A stretch of 64,000 bases of DNA. It comes from Candidatus Vicinibacter proximus. Lineage in GTDB: Bacteria > Bacteroidota > Bacteroidia > Chitinophagales > Saprospiraceae. Numbering within the stretch: the stretch's first letter is position 1; each line of letters begins with the position of its first letter. The translations under genes were made by a program, and so were the position numbers. The notes beneath the pieces are model-generated. The model made no database searches and was not told the DNA's origin. It saw only the letters and a list, made by a program, of their open reading frames with translations. The stretch covers positions 1,612,001-1,676,000 of the forward strand of contig JADJOE010000003.1 of NCBI GenBank assembly GCA_016713905.1, read 5' to 3'. Positions 55,442 to 64,000 of the stretch are shown here, piece by piece.

Positions 55442-55751
55442 AGGGTAAAAATATTTGTATCTGGTAAATTTTAAAAACTAATATAATAAATTTAACATGG
55501 GAACATAAATCAATTTCTCAAATGGCTATTATATTGATAACTACAAATACAAAAAATAAATAAATTATAAACAACATACATATCAAAAAAAAAAATCTAA
55601 TAATTTAATGAATATTAGAAAGGTATATACTTGATTTTGTAATAGACAAAGCTATATCTTTACCCCGTATTGAACACCAAATCTCTGCTCTAAAATAGAT
55701 TTACCCAATGTTTCCGTCTTGTTCTGTTTAGAAAAAGACAATCGTTTTGTT
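55442..55751. other. AT-rich promoter region of the HYR giant gene
   Basis: The gap lies between two divergent genes. TTG at 55631-55633 and TATCTTTA at 55655-55662 (21-bp spacer) form a fair Bacteroidota promoter, giving a leader of about 80 bases before ATG 55752. The rest is simple AT-rich sequence with an A-run at about 55586-55596. Confidence 0.45.
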
Positions 55752-58700
55752 ATGCAAAAATATTTCATACCTCCTTACCTATTCAGGCTGGGTTTCTTGT
55801 TGACATTGCTGTTCAACCAAAATCTGTATGCCCAACCTTTATCTGCAAAAATTTTATCCGCACCGGATATAACCACAAAATTACTGGATTGTACCTCTCC
55901 TCCTGTGATACAGTGTCCAGTAGACCTTACCCTCTGTCCCGGAGCCACTGAAGATCCGGTTGCAACAGGCTGTGCTAAAGCCTACCCACCAAGTACTCAG
56001 TGCAATCCGCCAATAGTAGCTTTTGTAGACAGGGTGATTTCTTCCGGACCTTGTCAGGGAGAGAAGACCATTCAAAGAATTTGGACTGCAACGGATGCGG
56101 AAAACCCTGCACTCCGCAGTTTTTGTATTCAATATTTAAGATTTGAAGATAAAACATCTCCTGTCTTTAGCCAATGTCCAAAAGATACGTCGGTAATCTC
56201 TAATGATAAATGCGTCGCTCTCTTCCAATGGCATCCACCGGCAGTTTCCGACCATTGCGGTTCCGTTTGCGTCACGAGTTCCCATGTCAATGGAAGTTTA
56301 TTTAATGAAGGACCAACAGTCATTACCTATACAGCAAACGATGCCTGTGGTAATACAAGTTCATGTAGTTTTACGGTAACCGTAATTCCTCAATGTTGCC
56401 TGGCAAATCCAATATTAACCTGTCCGGCTTATTTTTCGGCTTGTCCTGATTCGGAAATTGATCCAGCGACTACAGGCAGGGCGACAGCTGAACCTGGAAG
56501 TCAATATTGTGCAAAGCCATTGATAAGTTTTAAAGACGATACCTTAATCAATGCTCTTTGTTCGTTGACCATAGCCAGAACCTGGACTGCTTGGGATCCT
56601 AACAAACCCGAACTCCGTTCAAGTTGCATTCAGACTATTGAGCTTAAGGATTTAACCCCACCCACCATTGTTTGTCCTCAGAATATTACCGTTAGTTCAG
56701 AACCAGACTGTTTAGCTACGGTAAATTGGAATGTTCCACAAACATCAGACAATTGTACATCAGTAACTTTAGTGAGTTCACACGGAAACCCTGCACGTTT
56801 CCCGGTAGGAACTACCACCGTGTTTTATACCGCAACCGATGGATGCGGGAATCATACCGATTGTCATTTTACAATAACTGTAGAGGCTAATTGTTGTAAT
56901 AAACCACCGGTACTCTCATGCCCTGCAGATTTTAACAACTGCCCTCAGGGAATTGATCCCTCTGTCACAGGAACCGCTACAGCTACTCCGGGTCAAGTTG
57001 GATGTCCTCAACCAGTGGTCACTTATAAAGACGATACGATTTACAATCAAGCATGCTCATTGAGGGTAATCCGAACCTGGATAGCAACTGACCCAGTTCA
57101 ATCCAATTTATCCGCATCTTGTGACCAGATTATTAATCTAAAAGACGAGCAGGCACCAAGTATAACCTGTCCGGCTAATATTACCGTACAATCAGGACCA
57201 GATTGTACCGGCACAGCTTCATGGAATGATCCCATTACTTCAGATAATTGCTCATCGGTAAGTTTATCCGGTTCACATGGAAATGGCACTTCTGGATTCC
57301 CAATTGGTACTACAAACATTTATTATACTGCATTTGATGCATGCGGCAATTCCAGTAATTGCAGTTTTACTGTTACGGTAGAACCTAACTGCTGCAATAA
57401 ACCACCTGTACTCTCATGCCCTGCAGATTTTAACAACTGCCCTCAGGGAATTGATCCTTCTGTCACAGGAACCGCTACAGCTACTCCGGGTCAAGCTGGA
57501 TGTCCTCAACCAGTGGTCACTTATAAAGACGATACGATTTACCATCAAGCATGCTCATTGAGGGTAATCCGAACCTGGATAGCAACTGACCCAGTTCAAT
57601 CCAATTTATCCGCATCTTGCGACCAGATCATTAATCTAAAAGACGAGCAGGCACCAAGTATAACCTGTCCGGCTAATATTACCGTACAATCAGGACCAGA
57701 TTGTACCGGCACAGCTTCATGGAATGATCCCATTACTTCAGATAATTGCTCATCGGTAAGTTTATCCGGTTCTCATGGAAATGGAAGCTCCGGATTCCCA
57801 ATTGGAACTACAAATATTTATTATACTGCATTTGATGCATGCGGCAATTCCAGTAATTGCAGTTTTACTGTTACGGTAGAACCTAACTGCTGCAATAAAC
57901 CACCTGTACTCTCATGCCCTGCAGATTTTAACAACTGCCCTCAGGGAATTGATCCTTCTGTCACAGGAACCGCTACAGCTACTCCGGGTCAAGTTGGATG
58001 TCCTCAACCTGTGGTTACTTATAAAGACGATACGATTTACCATCAAGCATGCTCATTGAGGGTAATCCGAACCTGGATAGCAACTGACCCAGTTCAATCC
58101 AATTTATCCGCATCTTGCGACCAGATCATTAATCTAAAAGACGAGCAGGCACCAAGTATAACCTGTCCGGCTAATATTACCGTACAATCAGGACCAGATT
58201 GTACCGGCACAGCTTCATGGAATGATCCTGTTACCTCAGACAATTGCTCATCGGTAAGTTTATCCGGTTCACATGGAAATGGCACTTCTGGATTCCCAAT
58301 TGGAACTACAAACATTTATTATACTGCATTTGATGCATGCGGCAATTCCAGTAATTGCAGTTTTACTGTTACGGTAGAACCTAACTGCTGCAATAAACCA
58401 CCTGTACTCTCATGCCCTGCAGATTTTAACAACTGCCCTCAGGGAATTGATCCTTCTGTCACAGGAACCGCTACAGCTACTCCGGGTCAAGTTGGATGTC
58501 CTCAACCAGTGGTCACTTATAAAGACGATACGATTTACCATCAAGCATGCTCATTGAGGGTAATCCGAACCTGGATAGCAACTGACCCAGTTCATCCTAA
58601 TTTATCCGCATCTTGCGACCAGATTATTAATCTAAAAGACGAGCAGGCACCAAGTATAACCTGTCCGGCTAATATTACCGTACAATCAGGACCAGATTGT

Positions 58701-61328
58701 ACCGGCACAGCTACATGGAATGATCCCGTTACTTCAGATAATTGCTCATCGGTAAGTTTATCCGGTTCTCATGGAAATGGAAGCTCCGGATTCCCAATTG
58801 GAACTACAAACATTTATTATACTGCATTTGATGCTTGTAACAATTCTAGCAATTGTAGTTTCACTGTTACAGTTGAACTTAACTGTTGTAATAAACCTCC
58901 AGTACTTAACTGCCCGGCCGACTTTGAAAGTTGTCCAGGAAGCATAGAACCTTCTCGCACTGGCCAGGCAAATGCTCAAAAAGCACATGCTACATGCGGA
59001 GATCCGATTATTAGCTATAATGATCAAATATTATTTCAGCAATCTTGCTCTCTAAAGTTAATCAGAACATGGTATGCAACAGATTCCAATAATTCAAATC
59101 TAAAAGACTCTTGTCAACAAAACATTGATTTAAAAGATGACCAGGCTCCAATAATTTCAGCTTGTCCTGCGGACATTACGATCGATCCAAACTACAATTG
59201 TGAAGCCTATCCAAGCTGGGTTATACCTACAGCAAGCGATAATTGTACTTTAACAAACTTTACAGGCTCTCACCTTCCAGGTGAACTAATGCCTTCCGGA
59301 AAAACTACAGTTATCTATACTGCTACCGATGCATGTGGACTTATTTCAAGTTGTTCGTTTGTTGTCACAGTCACAGAAAATTGTTGCAACAGACCTCCTG
59401 TCATGATCTGTCCTGATAATTATTCTGCTTGTCCTGGCACTTCATTGGATACAAACACTACTGGTGTACCAAAGGTTACAACTGGAAAATCAAGTTGTCT
59501 GGAACCGGTGGTTAGTTTTCATGACAATGTTATTTCTAGAGGACCATGCAGTGGTGCAATCACCATTGATCGCACATGGAGGGCTGTGGATCCCAACCTA
59601 CCAAATTTGTTTGCAGAATGTATCCAACGTATAGAACTGAAAGACAATTTAGCACCTAGATTTACTTCCACTCCTACAAATATTACAATAGATGCTCAGG
59701 GAAAATGTGAGGTCCCTGTTCATTGGCTTGCTCCGGTAGCAACGGATAACTGTGGCCTTGCATCACTTACCAGTAATATAAATTCCGGCAGCAATTTTAA
59801 TGAAGGAACAACTTCTGTAACCTACACTGCGACGGACCAATGCGGTAACACTGCTTCAACAACCTTTACAGTGACTGTGAATGGCACAGTGGTCGGAATT
59901 GAGTGTCCTCGTGACACATTGATTTACAGGACTAATCCATATCTTAATGGGTCATACTTAAATTGGCCACTTCCAAATGTCACTTATTGCACCCCATGTC
60001 AAAGCAGTATCCGAGGATTCGTATATATGGGTGAATACAATGGAAGCAGGTACTTCTGCTCCCTTGGCCCTGAAAACTGGGAGACTGCAAAAACAATCTG
60101 CGATATAAATGGTGGAAAACTTGCGGTCATAAACGATCGGGATGAAAACCAATTTATAGCCAGTAAATTAGCCGGTCAAACAGCATGGATCGGAGGAACA
60201 GATGCACAGGTTGAAGGTAGGTTCGATTGGGTGGATAAAAGCCCATTTCTCTATTCCAACTGGTTGCCTGGTCAACCAAATAATTTTGGACCAAATGAGG
60301 ATTACATTGAACTCGCTCCAGATGGCACCTGGAATGATCAAAATGGAGATGAATCAAGAGAATTTGTACTTGAGATGCCATGTTATGATCTCAAACAAAT
60401 AAAAGGACCTAAAAGAGGAAGCCTGGTTAACTGTGGAACAAATACAATCACTTATGTGGCAACAAAAGATGGTCAATCTGATACCTGCAGTTTTGTGGTT
60501 CGGGTGAATTGTGATTCGCTCACGACTTACTGCAACAACAGGGCGCAATTCAGTAATCTAATGTGGATTAAACAAGTTAAAATTGCAGACATAGACAATC
60601 CTTCGGGTAATGATAATGGTTACAGATTCTTCAATAACATATGTGGAAATCTAAAGGCCGGAGAAACCTATTCTCTTTGTGTTACTCCGGGATACCTGAA
60701 CAGCAGCTATAATGTTTATTGGAAAATTTGGATTGATTACAATGCTGATGGTGTATTCCATAATGTCTCAGAACTGGTGACTTATGGTTATGGAAACACT
60801 ACCATGTGCGCAAACTTAAAAATGCCGGGAGGATTTGTTCGCGCCAATGTGCGCATGCGTGTAGCCATGTCCTATGGTGCTTATCCTGCCGATCCTTGTG
60901 CTCCGATATTGTATGGTGAGATTGAGGATTATTGTTTCAATTTACTCCCTCATACCAATTTTGGTAGTGGCACCACAGAATCTCATGAGATCAAAGCGCC
61001 AGAGCTTAAATGTGCTCAGGATTGTGACAGACAAAGTCCCGTTGAATTAGATTTAAGATCCGTGGAGCAAGAGCTGTTTGGTAAGCATGGTGACTTTTTC
61101 ATCATCCCCAATCCAGCAAACAGTGAAGTGATCTTAAAAACCATTTCCGACAAGGCTAAATCCATGGCCATTTTCGATGCACAAGGTAAAAATGTGTGGA
61201 AAAAAATGCAACCCGGCACAGAAGCCGAGACCATAAATACCACCACATGGGCGGAAGGCTTGTATCACATTACAGTAGAGTTTACAAATGGAAATAAAAT
61301 CAGCAAAAGATTTATCATCCAGCACTAA
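55752..61328 (+). CDS. Giant HYR-repeat / C-type lectin / GEVED surface protein with T9SS type A domain
   Basis: The 1858-residue product starts at ATG 55752 with a signal peptide (RLGFLLTLLFNQNLYAQ); the frame continues 11 codons upstream to TTG 55719. Eight cycles of about 166 residues follow, each with a cysteine-rich CP..F..CPG segment, a DDTI...CS....RTW.A.DP segment and an HYR domain (ITCPANITVQSGPDC... FPIGTTNIYYTAFDACGN). Then come a C-type lectin domain (WETAKTICDINGGKLAVI... WIGGTDAQ... GQPNNFGPNEDYIEL... WNDQNGD), a GEVED domain (WIDYNADGVFHN... GEIEDYC) and a type A sorting domain (IIPNPANSEVIL... GLYHITV... SKRFIIQH). It is probably a long surface adhesin with a terminal sugar-binding head. 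Confidence 0.92.
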   Translation: MQKYFIPPYLFRLGFLLTLLFNQNLYAQPLSAKILSAPDITTKLLDCTSPPVIQCPVDLTLCPGATEDPVATGCAKAYPPSTQCNPPIVAFVDRVISSGPCQGEKTIQRIWTATDAENPALRSFCIQYLRFEDKTSPVFSQCPKDTSVISNDKCVALFQWHPPAVSDHCGSVCVTSSHVNGSLFNEGPTVITYTANDACGNTSSCSFTVTVIPQCCLANPILTCPAYFSACPDSEIDPATTGRATAEPGSQYCAKPLISFKDDTLINALCSLTIARTWTAWDPNKPELRSSCIQTIELKDLTPPTIVCPQNITVSSEPDCLATVNWNVPQTSDNCTSVTLVSSHGNPARFPVGTTTVFYTATDGCGNHTDCHFTITVEANCCNKPPVLSCPADFNNCPQGIDPSVTGTATATPGQVGCPQPVVTYKDDTIYNQACSLRVIRTWIATDPVQSNLSASCDQIINLKDEQAPSITCPANITVQSGPDCTGTASWNDPITSDNCSSVSLSGSHGNGTSGFPIGTTNIYYTAFDACGNSSNCSFTVTVEPNCCNKPPVLSCPADFNNCPQGIDPSVTGTATATPGQAGCPQPVVTYKDDTIYHQACSLRVIRTWIATDPVQSNLSASCDQIINLKDEQAPSITCPANITVQSGPDCTGTASWNDPITSDNCSSVSLSGSHGNGSSGFPIGTTNIYYTAFDACGNSSNCSFTVTVEPNCCNKPPVLSCPADFNNCPQGIDPSVTGTATATPGQVGCPQPVVTYKDDTIYHQACSLRVIRTWIATDPVQSNLSASCDQIINLKDEQAPSITCPANITVQSGPDCTGTASWNDPVTSDNCSSVSLSGSHGNGTSGFPIGTTNIYYTAFDACGNSSNCSFTVTVEPNCCNKPPVLSCPADFNNCPQGIDPSVTGTATATPGQVGCPQPVVTYKDDTIYHQACSLRVIRTWIATDPVHPNLSASCDQIINLKDEQAPSITCPANITVQSGPDCTGTATWNDPVTSDNCSSVSLSGSHGNGSSGFPIGTTNIYYTAFDACNNSSNCSFTVTVELNCCNKPPVLNCPADFESCPGSIEPSRTGQANAQKAHATCGDPIISYNDQILFQQSCSLKLIRTWYATDSNNSNLKDSCQQNIDLKDDQAPIISACPADITIDPNYNCEAYPSWVIPTASDNCTLTNFTGSHLPGELMPSGKTTVIYTATDACGLISSCSFVVTVTENCCNRPPVMICPDNYSACPGTSLDTNTTGVPKVTTGKSSCLEPVVSFHDNVISRGPCSGAITIDRTWRAVDPNLPNLFAECIQRIELKDNLAPRFTSTPTNITIDAQGKCEVPVHWLAPVATDNCGLASLTSNINSGSNFNEGTTSVTYTATDQCGNTASTTFTVTVNGTVVGIECPRDTLIYRTNPYLNGSYLNWPLPNVTYCTPCQSSIRGFVYMGEYNGSRYFCSLGPENWETAKTICDINGGKLAVINDRDENQFIASKLAGQTAWIGGTDAQVEGRFDWVDKSPFLYSNWLPGQPNNFGPNEDYIELAPDGTWNDQNGDESREFVLEMPCYDLKQIKGPKRGSLVNCGTNTITYVATKDGQSDTCSFVVRVNCDSLTTYCNNRAQFSNLMWIKQVKIADIDNPSGNDNGYRFFNNICGNLKAGETYSLCVTPGYLNSSYNVYWKIWIDYNADGVFHNVSELVTYGYGNTTMCANLKMPGGFVRANVRMRVAMSYGAYPADPCAPILYGEIEDYCFNLLPHTNFGSGTTESHEIKAPELKCAQDCDRQSPVELDLRSVEQELFGKHGDFFIIPNPANSEVILKTISDKAKSMAIFDAQGKNVWKKMQPGTEAETINTTTWAEGLYHITVEFTNGNKISKRFIIQH
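56889..58880 (+). repeat. Four near-identical 498-bp in-frame repeats in the HYR gene
   Basis: Units start at 56889, 57387, 57885 and 58383, exactly 498 bp (166 codons) apart, and differ at only a few mostly silent positions. The next cycle (58881 on) and the two before are clearly diverged. Such similarity in coding DNA points to recent amplification or gene conversion, and the copy number may vary between strains or be miscounted in short-read assembly. Confidence 0.93.
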
Positions 61329-61356
61329 AATATAAAATTAGGTATGAAAAGGAATT

Positions 61357-61395
61357 AGCCTCCCATCAATTGACCAGGGGGGCTTTTTCTTTTTA
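61357..61395 (+). terminator. Intrinsic terminator after the HYR giant gene
   Basis: AGCCTCCC pairs with GGGGGGCT (one G:T pair) around a 12-base loop, followed by TTTTTCTTTTT. It is 28 bp past the stop. Confidence 0.8.
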
Positions 61396-61494
61396 GTCAA
61401 AATCCTTAAATTTAAAATGCGGTATGTAACTTTAAGCCGTCGATTGCAGCCATAGCGGCAATGTAAACCATGTCCTTAATTCTGAATGCATCTT

Positions 61495-64000
61495 ATGAAG
61501 TTTGTTTCCTTAGTTATCTTGATACCATTTCTTTGGTTTGGGTTTAATAAATCATTTTCCCAGAACACTTCTGTTTTACAAAAGCAAATTGAAGAGGTTG
61601 TTTCCCATGGAAACCCAATCACAAAAATCGATTTGATTAAAAAACACTCTTTAAGAAATTCTGCGTGGTTTGCCGGTTTGAAAAATTCGTCGAAAGCAAA
61701 TGTTTTCACCCCGGATGACTCCAGGTTGGCCATTTGTCTGCGTACAAAACCTGCATTACTTAATATAAGTATGCAACTTCCTAATGGAACTTTATCCAAC
61801 TTGATTTTACAATCACAAAAATTATACTCAGAGGATTCAAAGCTCTTAAGTTCCGATGACCTCATTGGCATCCCATTGAATAGCGGTGTGCACTACAGTG
61901 GCTTTATTTCCGGAGTTCCTGGTTCAATGGTTGCATTGAGTATTTATGAACACGAAATTGCCGGAGTTATTTCAACTCCGGAGGATGGTAATATCATTAT
62001 TGGAAAAATGGCTTCAAAGGAGATGATTGAAAACAACACCAATGAACATGTAATTTATTTTGAAAATGATTTGGCGAAAAATTCTGGATTTGAATGTGGC
62101 GTAACCGAAAGTCATGAGTTATTTCAAAGTCTTCGAGAGCAGGCAAATGCACCTCAGGATATTTTTGAAAATAGATGCAGGACAGTAAAAATATTTTTGG
62201 AGTGTGATTACAGAATGTACCAGGATAGAAATTTGCAAAAAAATCAAGTGGTTAGTTATGTTACCAGTGTTTTTAATGTTGTAAAAACTTTATATGCTAA
62301 TGAATCTGTAAAATTAGAAATTTCAGATATCATGGTATGGACTACCCAAGACCCATTCCCAAAAACAACGCTTCAAAATATAATTTATGGTTATGCAGAA
62401 TATCGTAAGAATAATTTTAAAGGAGATCTCGCACAACTGGTCAGCACTTATCCATCTCAGGGTGGAATCGCATTTGTGAATGGCATGTGTACAACCTACA
62501 ATGGTCAAATTGGACCTCATTCCTATGCGTATATTTATAATACCTTCAATACGCTCCCGACTTATTCCTGGAGTGTGGAGGTTATGGCGCATGAACTCGG
62601 GCATAACTTTGGGAGTTGGCATACACACTCGTGTGTTTGGGGCCCACAGAAAAATGCCCAAATTGATAATTGTCAAACACCGGATGTAGGTAGTTGCAAT
62701 CCCGGCCCCACCCCGAATGGTGGTGGCACGATCATGAGCTATTGTCATTTGACCGGCGTGGGGATTAATTTTTCAAAAGGATTTGGACAAGAGCCCGGAG
62801 ACATACTCAGAAACGCTGTCAACAACAAACCTTGCCTTACTGCCATATTTACGCCAAGTCAGAAATTAAATCTGCAAGGACCATATTTTGATGGAGACAA
62901 TTTAAAAATTCAGGCTAAGCCTGTTAACGCTAATTATACTTATGATTGGTTTCATTATGATTATAAGTTGCCCGGAAAGAATGATACATTTCTCGATGTG
63001 AAATATTCCGGAATTTACAAAGCAGCTGTTTCAGACAACTGCACAGAATATGCAGCACCCGACACCATTAAGATAAATGATTTTCAGGTTAACCTGGGAT
63101 GTCCGGTGGTGAAAGGAAAAAAAGATTCCATCATGAGTCAGATCATTGTGGATGTGGACAATTTTGCAAAATCAGATACACTGATTTTTCCTTCAGGTTT
63201 ATTTGCCACCATACCTACAAAAGCGTTGGACATATTGGTAGAACTTCAAACACGAATTGCACCTAAAAACCAATCCTGGGTGCGAAGTTTTCTGACTTCT
63301 TTTCAATCACCAGCATCCGTCGGCATAACTAAAAATGACTACAGACCGGGAGAAAACACCACAGCATTTCCAAATACCCCAAGATCATTTTCTAAAATTT
63401 TAGGACGATTTGATCCGGCAGGAAGCTGGATTTTTACGCACATGGATGATCGCAATGATAATGGTATTGATGCACAAGTGACCATCAGTCTGGTTGTAAA
63501 ATGGCGGATGCCAGATACAGTATTGAATTGCTCCCTGCCAATATGTGATGGCAGTTTAAAATCATTGGACCCATTAATTCCCGGTGCATCTTATAAATGG
63601 TCCACCGGAGAAACTTCAAAAACAATTCAAGTCAATACTCCGGGAAGCTATGCCGTAACGGTGACCAAAGGAAATAAATCATCCAGTCACCAGGTAACGC
63701 TGTTTAGTAAAAATACTCAATTTACACAGTCATTCAATATTTGTGAAGGAGAAAATCTTAGGGTAGGATCTTCGAATTATAGTGTGAACGGAATTTACCT
63801 AGATTCACTTCTTGCATGGGATGGGTGTGACAGCGTTGTAACTACTGAATTAAACGTATGGCCAAAAAAAATCACCAGGGACAGCATCCAACTTTGTTAC
63901 GGTGGAGAATTTGCAGGAAAAAAGTTATTCCGCGATACTCTATTCAATAATATCCTGAGCGATGTCAATGGTTGCGACAGTATTCATCTCATCCAAATAA
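61495..64000 (+). CDS. Reprolysin-like (M12-type) metalloprotease, 3' end outside the window
   Basis: The frame is open from ATG 61495 to the window end (835 codons seen). It begins with a signal peptide (MKFVSLVILIPFLWFGFNKSFSQN) and a propeptide-like region. The catalytic domain contains HELGHNFGSWHTHSC (His366, Glu367, His370, His376), followed by GGGTIMSYC, the Met-turn of metzincins. Downstream are Ig/PKD-like domains, including WSTGETSKTIQV, and at the end repeats of the CEGENLRVG... G.YLDSL...GCDSV type, also found in the M43 protease at 5891-10537. A T9SS C-terminal domain is expected beyond the window. It would be a secreted, surface-linked protease. Confidence 0.88.
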   Translation, partial: MKFVSLVILIPFLWFGFNKSFSQNTSVLQKQIEEVVSHGNPITKIDLIKKHSLRNSAWFAGLKNSSKANVFTPDDSRLAICLRTKPALLNISMQLPNGTLSNLILQSQKLYSEDSKLLSSDDLIGIPLNSGVHYSGFISGVPGSMVALSIYEHEIAGVISTPEDGNIIIGKMASKEMIENNTNEHVIYFENDLAKNSGFECGVTESHELFQSLREQANAPQDIFENRCRTVKIFLECDYRMYQDRNLQKNQVVSYVTSVFNVVKTLYANESVKLEISDIMVWTTQDPFPKTTLQNIIYGYAEYRKNNFKGDLAQLVSTYPSQGGIAFVNGMCTTYNGQIGPHSYAYIYNTFNTLPTYSWSVEVMAHELGHNFGSWHTHSCVWGPQKNAQIDNCQTPDVGSCNPGPTPNGGGTIMSYCHLTGVGINFSKGFGQEPGDILRNAVNNKPCLTAIFTPSQKLNLQGPYFDGDNLKIQAKPVNANYTYDWFHYDYKLPGKNDTFLDVKYSGIYKAAVSDNCTEYAAPDTIKINDFQVNLGCPVVKGKKDSIMSQIIVDVDNFAKSDTLIFPSGLFATIPTKALDILVELQTRIAPKNQSWVRSFLTSFQSPASVGITKNDYRPGENTTAFPNTPRSFSKILGRFDPAGSWIFTHMDDRNDNGIDAQVTISLVVKWRMPDTVLNCSLPICDGSLKSLDPLIPGASYKWSTGETSKTIQVNTPGSYAVTVTKGNKSSSHQVTLFSKNTQFTQSFNICEGENLRVGSSNYSVNGIYLDSLLAWDGCDSVVTTELNVWPKKITRDSIQLCYGGEFAGKKLFRDTLFNNILSDVNGCDSIHLIQI

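Noticed and set aside
56889..58880. Mobile element or insertion-sequence copies
   Set aside because: The 498-bp repeats are in frame and encode protein modules; there are no terminal inverted repeats or transposase.
61476..61871. 131-codon minus-strand ORF, and a similar one at 62323-62748
   Set aside because: Both are shadows of the reprolysin-like protease, whose zinc motif and signal peptide are on the plus strand.

Overview
The window looks like chromosome from a Bacteroidota bacterium, most likely of the Saprospiria/Saprospiraceae type. The evidence is AT-rich DNA, several very large secreted proteins ending in type IX secretion (T9SS) sorting domains of both type A and the gliding-associated (CHU_C-like) type B, a GldB-like lipoprotein, an ECF sigma/FecR/TonB-receptor cluster, and promoters with the Bacteroidota -7 box TAnnTTTG. 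The genus cannot be fixed from the sequence alone.

Region by region. 1-2990: end of a T9SS beta-propeller gene, then a tyrosine integrase beside a 3' fragment of tRNA-Leu(UAA), which looks like the right edge of an integrated element. 2992-4380: nine 89-bp hairpin repeats running into a four-helix-bundle (S23/IVP-like) gene, followed by a second repeat and a broken copy of the same gene. 4433-14812: a lipoprotein, a giant pappalysin-like protease, a thioredoxin-fold lipoprotein and a DUF1501/DUF1800 pair whose DUF1800 gene carries a one-base frameshift. 15208-18154: an NTF2-like protein, an MFS transporter, and tRNA-Glu followed downstream by a tandem array of terminators and perfect hairpins. 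18263-20476: gap-pgk.

20518-25970: a GNAT acetyltransferase, a T9SS protein, and a tight tryptophan-catabolism operon (aminomuconate-deaminase-type RidA, tryptophan 2,3-dioxygenase, ACMSD), then an HD phosphohydrolase. 26097-35537, all on the minus strand: an MpaB-like oxygenase, a 1712-residue pseudokinase/ATPase/GAF/adenylate cyclase coupled to a methyltransferase, YitT, a small HExxH membrane protein and CvpA. 35678-43981: secreted proteins, GldB, nadC, an unlisted 36-residue membrane peptide antisense to the nadC end, a Crp/Fnr-DUF2892-OsmC-thioredoxin cluster and serine dehydratase. 44179-49490: a lipoprotein with six internal repeats, divergent from ECF sigma-FecR-TonB receptor. 49558-55441: DODA-type dioxygenase, AIM24-like protein, a beta-barrel and an envelope cluster (two glycosyltransferases and an LpxH-like phosphoesterase). 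55752-64000: an HYR/C-type-lectin giant with four near-identical 498-bp repeats, and a reprolysin-like protease cut by the window end.

The strongest candidates for something undescribed are the hairpin-array plus four-helix-bundle cassette next to the split tRNA-Leu, and the parallel fact that both tRNA loci in the window are followed by tandemly amplified hairpin/terminator units. Secondary candidates are the pseudokinase-cyclase operon, the six-repeat lipoprotein beside the sigma/anti-sigma/receptor system, and the small membrane peptide at 39804-39914.
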